From: JBGVMW01 sp045122835 | Lineage (GTDB): Bacteria > Bacillota > Clostridia > Lachnospirales > Lachnospiraceae | Reading direction: 5' to 3' | Length of the DNA stretch: 11,648 bases | Assembly: GCA_045122835.1 (NCBI GenBank) | Contig: JBGVIB010000113.1 | Coordinates: 1 to 11,648, forward strand | In this document: in pieces, positions 6,693-11,648 of the stretch | Position numbering within the stretch: position 1 is the first letter of the stretch | Layout of the letters: each line of letters opens with the position of its first letter | The notes under the pieces: generated by a model | The model's database searches: none | Told to the model about the DNA's origin: nothing | The model's input: the letters and a program-made list of their open reading frames with translations, nothing else | Translations under genes and position numbers: made by a program

Positions 6693-7406
6693 TTACACGT
6701 TTTTATTTACAATTCTTGTCTCGTATTTGCCTGTTTCGATATCGATGAAACGAACAAATAAAGACACCTTATTTTCTTCATTTAAGCTTGTCCAGACCAT
6801 GTTTGTAAATTCATCAATGCTTCCGCTGATGCCAACTAACTTTGGTTCACCTTCAAAGCTTGGTAATGGGTTGCCATCATGCATATAGGTATGAATAAAA
6901 TGACCTTCACCAGCTACCGGTTTTTCGTATGCAAATGTATAACGGTTGCAAGCATCCGGATTACCATTGTTGCTCTTTAAAATAGACATTGCATAGTCGT
7001 ACTTTCCGTTTTCTACGTTCATGATACCGGAAATTCTAGGTGTGTAGTTTGGACCGTCTGGCTCAAACTCACGGCATCTTAAAGATACTTCAAATGTTTC
7101 ACCCTTGCTCATACCATCGAAAATAGTATCTGTCTGGTCACCATTGGTTACAATAGTGGAATTGCCTAATACACGAACTGGTGCATAGATAATTAAACTT
7201 GGATCTTCTAACTTAGAAGGGTCAAATGCCTGTGTACGTATTCCCTGTTCTTCTTCTACAAACACACGATTTCTGCTGTTTGAGCTTCTTCCCATGATGA
7301 AATAAGCGGTTACAGCAGTTTTTCCGTCCTCTGATTTACCAATTACAATTCCTCTTCCAGGATATGCATTGTTTTTCAATTCCTGTTCCAATGATAACAT
7401 GTTCAT
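6693..7406 (-). CDS. purO: IMP cyclohydrolase, PurO family
   Basis: Closes FAICAR to IMP, the last step of purine synthesis, using the fold first described in archaeal PurO rather than the N-domain of PurH. The 237-residue product has PGRGIVIG near residue 16, AYFIMGRSSNSRNRVF (34-49), PSLIIYAPVR (69-78), VTNGDQTD (86-93) and PDGPNYTPRISG (116-127), all conserved in this family. The start is ATG 7404-7406, with GGAGGAAT at 7411-7418 upstream; Met3 is an alternative. It precedes the AICAR formyltransferase that makes its substrate and is read from a ZTP-riboswitch leader of about 400 nt. It could be annotated simply as an IMP_cyclohyd domain protein; the context makes the activity likely. Confidence 0.92.
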   Translation of the reverse strand: MNMLSLEQELKNNAYPGRGIVIGKSEDGKTAVTAYFIMGRSSNSRNRVFVEEEQGIRTQAFDPSKLEDPSLIIYAPVRVLGNSTIVTNGDQTDTIFDGMSKGETFEVSLRCREFEPDGPNYTPRISGIMNVENGKYDYAMSILKSNNGNPDACNRYTFAYEKPVAGEGHFIHTYMHDGNPLPSFEGEPKLVGISGSIDEFTNMVWTSLNEENKVSLFVRFIDIETGKYETRIVNKNV

Positions 7407-7478
7407 TCCAATTCCTCCATTTTCTTATGCATGTTTATTTCTTAGCATCTGCAACCTATTTTATATTCCAGGGGATTT

Positions 7479-7635
7479 CTAGAGCGTGTTTCAAAATTGC
7501 TTTCTGCAAGATATGCGTTCTACTTTGTGGGGGATTTGATATAAATTTAGTATATGTAGGTGCTAAATTTATATCAAATCCTACTACAAAGTAGGGCGTG
7601 CAGATTACAAGAATGAATTTTGGGACACGCTCTAG
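7479..7635. mobile_element. 157-bp MITE-like palindromic element
   Basis: Two arms of about 72 bp (7479-7550 and 7563-7635) are inverted copies of each other around a 12-base loop. The outer ends are CTAGAGCGTGT, and the innermost 19 bp (GGATTTGATATAAATTTAG) are perfect. The element has CTAG at each end, consistent with a TA or CTAG target duplication, as used by IS630/Tc1-mariner relatives. It encodes no transposase. It lies between the riboswitch terminator and the IMP cyclohydrolase gene, so read-through RNA carries it as a hairpin of about 70 bp. An open frame across it is a by-product of the palindrome. The parent transposon is unknown. Confidence 0.85.
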
Positions 7636-7650
7636 TATATTCTGGCATAT

Positions 7651-7707
7651 AAAAACCGCCTGGCACCAACAAACTAAGTTACTCAGCATGTAAGGCACCC
7701 AGGCGGT
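7651..7707 (-). terminator. Riboswitch-controlled terminator
   Basis: On the minus strand ACCGCCTGG (7699-7707) pairs perfectly with CCAGGCGGT (7655-7663). A GGTGCC/GTGCC extension lies inside, and a run of five T residues follows. The 5' arm is the conserved CCGCCTGGG segment of the ZTP aptamer, so terminator and ligand-bound aptamer exclude each other. Confidence 0.9.
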
Positions 7708-7790
7708 CGGCATTCAATAATCAAACCTTGTTCCCTGTGAGTTCTCTCACGATGCACAAACAGCACATCTTTCCGCCAGTTACAAGGCCA
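7651..7790 (-). promoter_or_regulatory. ZTP (pfl) riboswitch upstream of the IMP synthesis genes
   Basis: Reading the minus strand, P1 pairs CCTTGT with ACAAGG (7726-7731) and encloses the conserved ACTGGCGGAA segment (GGCGG at 7773-7777) and two hairpins: GATGTGC/GTGCATC, and GTGAG/CTCAC on an AGAA loop. AGGGAAC follows, then a linker and GCCGACCGCCTGGG (about 7697-7710). CTGGCGG and CCGCC form the expected pseudoknot. This is the pfl consensus layout known to bind ZTP/ZMP, the signal of 10-formyl-folate shortage. Because CCGCCTGG is also the terminator arm, ligand should prevent termination and switch on the two IMP synthesis genes. The family match is by eye but detailed. Confidence 0.93.
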
Positions 7791-7809
7791 TACAAATTTT
7801 TACATCCCT

Positions 7810-7838
7810 ATTGTACACGAAGCCACCAAAAGTTGCAA
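7810..7838 (-). promoter_or_regulatory. Sigma-A promoter of the riboswitch/purine operon
   Basis: On the minus strand TTGCAA (7833-7838) and TACAAT (7810-7815) are spaced 17 bases apart. The predicted start (7803-7805) is about 15 bases before the aptamer. The -35 begins only 8 bases past the yraN stop, with no terminator between them, so yraN read-through would also meet the riboswitch. Confidence 0.85.
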
Positions 7839-7845
7839 GCATAAT

Positions 7846-8193
7846 TTATAGTGTGTACGCATTTTGTATTAATCTGACTTCCTCACCGTCTATCGCCACC
7901 ACATCAAACCGGCATGGTGTATCAAAGGAAATCCTCTTTTGTTTCATGTAGACTTCAGCCGTTCGAATAATTGTCTGCTGCTTTCGATAGTTTACTGCCT
8001 CCTCTGGCAGTCCTTGTCTGTGACCACTTCGATATTTCACTTCCACAAAACAAAGATACCCTTTCTGCATAGCAATAATATCAATTTCCCCCATTCGGCA
8101 GCGATAATTTCTGTCTAATATATGATATCCTGCTTCTTGTAAATACTGAACTGCCTTTTGTTCATATTCTGCTCCAATCTGTCGTTTGTTCAA
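7846..8193 (-). CDS. yraN: YraN/UPF0102 family protein, nuclease-like fold
   Basis: A 115-residue member of the widespread UPF0102 family, which has a PD-(D/E)XK nuclease-like fold but no settled role. Visible motifs are IGAEYEQKAVQYL (6-18), MGEIDIIA with Glu36 and Asp38, and FVEVKYR with Glu51 and Lys53, the expected metal-binding pattern. The start is TTG at 8191-8193, with AGAGGTG (8200-8206) about 6 bases upstream; no ATG fits. It lies 14 bases after the FlhB-like gene. In many genomes it neighbours rnhB, as here. Confidence 0.93.
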   Translation of the reverse strand: MNKRQIGAEYEQKAVQYLQEAGYHILDRNYRCRMGEIDIIAMQKGYLCFVEVKYRSGHRQGLPEEAVNYRKQQTIIRTAEVYMKQKRISFDTPCRFDVVAIDGEEVRLIQNAYTL

Positions 8194-8207
8194 TGTTCAC
8201 CTCTTAC

Positions 8208-8519
8208 TTATATGGAATCTCCTAACTTCTTCTTAAGCTTTTCCATATCATCCACAAATACAAGAATCTCCGCCACCACTCCATACAACTCTGGTGGAAT
8301 GGCATCACCAATATCTAATTTTGACAAAGTATTGGCAAGCTTGGCATCTTCGTGAACAGGGACCTTGTTTTCCTTGGCTTTTTCAATAATTCGCTCTGCC
8401 ACCACCCCTGTTCCACTGGCAACCACACGGGGTGCGGAATCCGACACCTCATAGGATAATGCCACAGCCTGCTTTTTTTTCGGTTTTTCTTTTTTCTTAG
8501 GATAAAAATACTCTGCCAT
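8208..8519 (-). CDS. FlhB C-terminal-domain-like protein (YlqH/FlhX type)
   Basis: A 103-residue soluble protein matching the cytoplasmic end of the flagellar export gate FlhB (EscU/YscU family): AVALSYEVSDSAPRVVASGTG, then VPVHEDAKLANTL and LDIGDAIPPELYGVVAEILVFV. It begins just after where FlhB has its NPTH self-cleavage site, and it lacks all membrane helices. The N-terminus is instead a lysine cluster (KKKEKPKKK, 8-16). Stand-alone copies such as YlqH of Bacillus are known, and FlhX proteins can partly replace the FlhB domain. ATG 8517-8519 has GAGGG within the end of the preceding gene, 3 bases upstream. It is not a fragment, because order and length are conserved in the family. Confidence 0.88.
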   Translation of the reverse strand: MAEYFYPKKKEKPKKKQAVALSYEVSDSAPRVVASGTGVVAERIIEKAKENKVPVHEDAKLANTLSKLDIGDAIPPELYGVVAEILVFVDDMEKLKKKLGDSI

Positions 8520-8522
8520 TGC

Positions 8523-10475
8523 TTATACCCTCACATTAAATGTATATTTCTGCATGGAAGATGGAGCGAGATTCTTTTCTTCCATAATATGCTCTATCAC
8601 ATTCTTAGTTTTCTCCGACTGTTCTGCTTGTATATTTGTGTTATAACCTGCAGATATCAAACGTTCTTCTAACTTATCAGCATGTGCCAGAATAAAATCT
8701 ACAACCATTTCATTGCTTAAATAAAAATGAACATCTACATTTTTCCGTTTCAGCTCCACATGAATGTCCATGGAACCTAACGCATCCATATCCAGATGTA
8801 GCAACGCACTGAAGCTGTCCTTATCTACATTTCTGCTGTTCTTATTCGCAAATACATACAAGTCACTGTTCATCTGCTGCCCATTCAGCTGCAATGGAAT
8901 CTGAACATAATTCATTAACTGGTTAATCTGGTTCATAAAGTCTAAATTCTGCCGCAGATTTGATGAATTCTGTTCAAACCCACCACCTCCAGACTGATTC
9001 ATAGACTGTGCAAGCTGGGTTAAATGCTCCATCTGTCCGCTTAACTGCTTATACATATCAGACACTGCATTCTTCTGTCCTACATCCTCCGGTTTTAAAA
9101 ACCACTGGTTTTCTAAGTGGCCTTTTAACAGCTTCCCATATGGTTCACTTTGCAGTAATTCTTTGCTGACAGATTCATTCATATTCTGTTGAATCCATTG
9201 TAGTGCTTCTTTTGAGGTCATTGTGCCATCTGTAATCTGTTTTGCCACTGTCTCTGGAATGTCGGCACCTTTTAAGGTCTGCACCAAGGTTTGTCTCTCT
9301 GTAGGTGATAACAGCTCGGAAAGTGCTGAACGCTGTTGCGGCTGGCTGCCTGCTGCATCCACTCCTGATTTATTCTGAACTGTAGACGGCTCTTCTGCTT
9401 GTAGTGAATTATTCTGTATATTTGTTTTTCCTGCTTCGTTAGCAATTCCATTTGGATTTTGGGAATCTGCTACCTTGTTTTCCTGCACCATTGTGCCATT
9501 TACACTTTCCGCAGGCTGGCTGCTATTCATGGCTCCATTTATATCTTCTGCCGGCTGACTGCCACTTATGATTCCATTTTGCCCTTCTGTTACAAGGAAT
9601 TCTGCATTTTTTGCTCCCTGCAGTACATTTTCTGCCGTTATCTGACTAGCTGTAAACATGTTACTCTCTGCTACATTACCACTCTGGCTTCCTGTATTAC
9701 CTGCCAGTTCCATCCCATTTTCATTTACAGCCTCCCCTGAACCATTTCCTGCATCCCACAACAGAATAGATAACAGTTCCTTCTGAAATGCCAGACTGAC
9801 AGCACCATCTCCATTGGATGTAGCTGCATTCATAAGCTCCGGTAAACTGCTTATCATCTGCTTCATGTCATTGGCAATGGACTGGTTATTGTTCTGATAA
9901 TTTTGAAACTGGCTGAGACTCTCTTCTGTCACTGGTATATTTAATTTTGCCATCTGTACCAAATCAGAGGCTTCTGCTGTAGGAAAAGCTGCCATCTGGC
10001 GAAGATACAACTGTATCGTTTTCTTGTCTATTGGCATCTGGTTTTCTAGCAGTTGTCCTACCAGATTGATGTTTTTTTCATTTACAGTAAGCCCAGCTCC
10101 CTGTAATGCCTTTAAAATGGTATTGTCAATGACACCCTGATTCGGAGTCGGCTTTATGGCTATCTGACCATTGGTGTTGGATTTCACAAGGAACGTTACC
10201 TTCTGTCCTTCCTTAAAAGGAACGGACTCCGCCAGACGTGCATGTACTATATCTCCCGATTCTAAAGCAATAGATACCTGATCGCCCTTCACTGACTGAA
10301 TTTCGCCTGTGAACAATTCTCCCGGCTTTAATTCCATTAATGTCTGGGAACTATTCTGTGGTGCTGTCTGGGAATTTGCCACACCACCAGCGGATGCTGC
10401 TCCATAGTTTCCGGATGTCTGATATGTTTGTGATGCTGTTCGATTCCCTTCTATATGCTCAAGACTCATACGCAA
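8523..10475 (-). CDS. FliK-like protein (YlqG type), flagellar hook-length control domain
   Basis: A 650-residue protein. Residues 1-45 are polar and rich in Ser, Gln and Asn. A beta-rich segment follows (LKPGELFTGEIQSVKGDQV onward, about 49-112), then a helical part (about 113-225) and a long Asn/Gln/Ser/Gly linker (about 225-380) with a 13-residue tandem repeat. A helical segment (about 383-435) precedes a C-terminal domain (about 540-625; LHLDMDALGSMDIHVELKRKNVDVHFYLSN) typical of FliK-type Flg_hook proteins. YlqG of Bacillus occupies the same place between rnhB and the FlhB-like gene. The role is unproven; FliK measures hook length and contacts FlhB. The TTG at 10473-10475 has AAGGGGG at suitable distance; ATG 10467-10469, two codons in, is the alternative. 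Confidence 0.82.
   Translation of the reverse strand: MRMSLEHIEGNRTASQTYQTSGNYGAASAGGVANSQTAPQNSSQTLMELKPGELFTGEIQSVKGDQVSIALESGDIVHARLAESVPFKEGQKVTFLVKSNTNGQIAIKPTPNQGVIDNTILKALQGAGLTVNEKNINLVGQLLENQMPIDKKTIQLYLRQMAAFPTAEASDLVQMAKLNIPVTEESLSQFQNYQNNNQSIANDMKQMISSLPELMNAATSNGDGAVSLAFQKELLSILLWDAGNGSGEAVNENGMELAGNTGSQSGNVAESNMFTASQITAENVLQGAKNAEFLVTEGQNGIISGSQPAEDINGAMNSSQPAESVNGTMVQENKVADSQNPNGIANEAGKTNIQNNSLQAEEPSTVQNKSGVDAAGSQPQQRSALSELLSPTERQTLVQTLKGADIPETVAKQITDGTMTSKEALQWIQQNMNESVSKELLQSEPYGKLLKGHLENQWFLKPEDVGQKNAVSDMYKQLSGQMEHLTQLAQSMNQSGGGGFEQNSSNLRQNLDFMNQINQLMNYVQIPLQLNGQQMNSDLYVFANKNSRNVDKDSFSALLHLDMDALGSMDIHVELKRKNVDVHFYLSNEMVVDFILAHADKLEERLISAGYNTNIQAEQSEKTKNVIEHIMEEKNLAPSSMQKYTFNVRV
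9462..9578 (-). repeat. 39-bp tandem repeat coding a 13-residue unit
   Basis: Within the FliK-like gene three adjacent 39-base units each start with an Asn-Gly codon pair (Asn codons at 9578, 9539 and 9500). They read NGIISGSQPAEDI, NGAMNSSQPAESV and a diverged NGTMVQENKVADS. The first two share SQPAE. The unit lies in the flexible linker and may vary in number between strains. Confidence 0.7.
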
Positions 10476-10532
10476 CCTGTCCCCCCCTTCTATGGATTTT
10501 GCTTTTGCCTTATCTAATTCATATACATCATA

Positions 10533-10541
10533 ATTATATCA
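10533..10541 (-). promoter_or_regulatory. Extended -10 promoter before the FliK-like gene
   Basis: The minus strand reads TGATATAAT, an extended -10 (TGnTATAAT). The -35 is poor, the best being TTGTGC with 19-base spacing. It lies in the 117-base gap after rnhB, about 60 bases before the start codon, and would let the FliK-like/FlhB-like/yraN group be made apart from rnhB. I see no flagellar sigma-28 type promoter here. Confidence 0.65.
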
Positions 10542-10592
10542 TAACAGAAAACTCGCTGCACAATAATTCTTACATCTTTTGTAACTATTCAC

Positions 10593-11354
10593 CTACAAAT
10601 TAAAATTCTTTAAAAAACTTCTTCTGTGAATTGGTGTTACCCCATGTTCTTCCAGTGCCTGTATATGACTCTGGCTACCATAACCTTTGTTGCTTGCAAA
10701 TCCGTATTCCGGATACTGCTTATCGTATTCCATCATCAAACGATCCCTTGTCACCTTGGCAATAATGCTTGCTGCTGCAATGGATACACTTTTTGCATCT
10801 CCTTTGATAATCGGCACCTGCTCGTATGGAACTTCCGGTATGGTTACGGCATCATTTAATAATATATCAGGGTCTATGTTCAGATTATGGATAGCAATTC
10901 GCATAGCTTCATAGTCTGCATTCAAGATATTGATTTCATCAATTCTTTTCTCGTCAACAATACCTACACCTACTGCTACTGCCTTTTCCATGATTTCATC
11001 ATATAATTCTTCTCGTTTTTTCTCACTTAACTGTTTGGAGTCATTCAGATACAAAATATCACAATCTTTTGGAAGGATAACTGCACCTGCCACTACTGGT
11101 CCTGCCAATGGACCTCTACCTGCTTCGTCGATTCCACATATATATGTTCTATCACTATACTGACGTTCAAATTCCTGCATTTTATAGATTCTGGCTTTTT
11201 CTTCTTCTAATTTTTGCAATGCTTTTCTGGCTTTTTCCACCAGCTTCTGCACACCGGAGCGCTCGTCCTGTTGGTATGTAGCTATAAATGATGGATACGC
11301 AGCAATCTCGCTGTTTTCTAATTCTATTTTGATATCACCTATTTTCTTGGTCAT
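10593..11354 (-). CDS. rnhB: Ribonuclease HII
   Basis: Cuts RNA in RNA-DNA hybrids and at single ribonucleotides in DNA. The 253-residue product has an N-terminal extension of about 70 residues, common in Firmicutes, with a coiled-coil-like Lys/Glu stretch (36-60). The catalytic core follows: GIDEAGRGPLAGPVVAGAV with Asp76 and Glu77, LNDA with Asp168, and KGDAKS with Asp186, then ASIIAKVTRDRLM and the end HRRSFLKNF. ATG 11352-11354 has AGGAGG at 11364-11369, 9 bases upstream. It is read from the promoter at 11387-11416. In many Firmicutes rnhB follows rbgA (ylqF); here a repeat element is upstream instead. Confidence 0.97.
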   Translation of the reverse strand: MTKKIGDIKIELENSEIAAYPSFIATYQQDERSGVQKLVEKARKALQKLEEEKARIYKMQEFERQYSDRTYICGIDEAGRGPLAGPVVAGAVILPKDCDILYLNDSKQLSEKKREELYDEIMEKAVAVGVGIVDEKRIDEINILNADYEAMRIAIHNLNIDPDILLNDAVTIPEVPYEQVPIIKGDAKSVSIAAASIIAKVTRDRLMMEYDKQYPEYGFASNKGYGSQSHIQALEEHGVTPIHRRSFLKNFNL

Positions 11355-11386
11355 TTGTGATTTCCTCCTGATACTAACATTCCTTT

Positions 11387-11416
11387 ATTATACTTGATTT
11401 CTGTAGGGATATGCAA
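11387..11416 (-). promoter_or_regulatory. Sigma-A promoter of rnhB
   Basis: On the minus strand TTGCAT (11411-11416) and a perfect TATAAT (11387-11392) are spaced 18 bases apart. The predicted start, near 11380, is about 26 bases before the rnhB ATG. The stretch 11417-11506 is AT-rich and shows no gene. Confidence 0.82.
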
Positions 11417-11506
11417 ATGTATATTCATATTTTATATATGTAATATTCAGAGAAATGAAAGAGTTTGGGAGATTATTTTTATGTTACTCTTTTTTGAAAT
11501 ATATTC

Positions 11507-11648
11507 AAATTCTAGTTTGTGGGGGTGATTGCTGAATCATAGTCGCTACCCGGACGCCGGTTGCAGGCGAAGCAACTTCCACGCAGACCGAAGCCAACGT
11601 TCCGGTGAACTAATCTCCTAAAGGCTAATAAATTAGCCTCGTCCGACT
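11507..11648. repeat. Dispersed repeat, copy 2 (cut by the window end)
   Basis: Bases 11507-11606 match the reverse complement of the right half of the 5084-5313 element with about ten differences, from AAATTCT through GACGCCGG and TTCCACGCAGACCG to CGTTCCGG. Beyond 11606 the copies diverge. Here a GGCTAATAAATTAGCC hairpin follows (about 11623-11638). Short hairpins also occur at CCGGACGCCGG and GTTGC/GCAAC; the latter is not kept in copy 1. The far end lies outside the window. Confidence 0.8.

Noticed and set aside
7456..7713. Minus-strand open frame across the MITE and riboswitch terminator
   Set aside because: It reads through a terminator arm and both arms of a palindrome; nothing suggests translation.
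7651..7800. 6S RNA or another stand-alone small RNA after yraN
   Set aside because: First considered because of a promoter, hairpins and a terminator. The ACTGGCGGAA and CCGACCGCCTGGG segments and their placement fit the ZTP riboswitch instead.
8208..8519. Degraded flhB fragment
   Set aside because: Short stand-alone FlhB C-domain proteins are a known family at this locus, and the gene has its own ribosome binding site and tight spacing.
11451..11496. Plus-strand terminator (AAAGAGT and ACTCTTT arms before a T run)
   Set aside because: The stem is only 7 AT-rich bases around a loop of about 20, and no plus-strand gene ends there.

Overview
The window looks like the chromosome of a low-GC, Gram-positive anaerobe of the Clostridia, most likely a flagellated Lachnospiraceae (Roseburia/Agathobacter-like). 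This rests on four things seen here: the ecfA1-ecfA2-ecfT-truA-rplM-rpsI order, the rnhB-ylqG-ylqH-yraN order, strong AGGAGG-type ribosome binding sites, and a ZTP riboswitch over purine genes. The genus is inference from gene content. Every convincing gene lies on the minus strand, so transcription runs from high to low coordinates.

Right block (about 11416 to 7846): a sigma-A promoter drives rnhB (RNase HII). A 650-residue FliK-like protein (YlqG type) with its own extended -10 promoter follows, then a short FlhB C-domain protein (YlqH/FlhX type) and yraN. The last three are packed with 3-14 base gaps.

Purine block (about 7838 to 5352): a sigma-A promoter just past yraN starts a ZTP (pfl) riboswitch whose last conserved aptamer segment is also the 5' arm of an intrinsic terminator. 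A 157-bp MITE-like hairpin element sits just behind that terminator, inside the leader. Then come an archaeal-type IMP cyclohydrolase (PurO family) and a stand-alone AICAR formyltransferase, and a terminator. The two enzymes perform the last two steps of IMP synthesis. The riboswitch senses ZTP, the triphosphate of AICAR, so the operon appears to be switched on by build-up of a derivative of its own substrate.

Transporter and ribosome block (about 4998 to 29): ecfA1 and ecfA2 (overlapping), an unlisted 57-codon ORF whose stop overlaps the ecfT start (ATGA), ecfT and truA, ending in an intrinsic terminator region. No EcfS substrate-binding gene is present, which fits a shared (group II) ECF energy module. 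rplM-rpsI form a separate unit with a perfect-consensus promoter, a leader of about 215 nt and a strong terminator.

Two copies of an unrecognised dispersed repeat, one of them a 230-bp imperfect palindrome (5084-5313) and one running off the end of the window (from 11507), bracket the purine and rnhB blocks. There is no transposase, tRNA, rRNA or CRISPR array. The most unusual parts are the MITE behind the riboswitch, the dispersed palindromic element, the small ORF between ecfA2 and ecfT, and the pairing of a eukaryote-like AICAR formyltransferase with a PurO-type cyclohydrolase.
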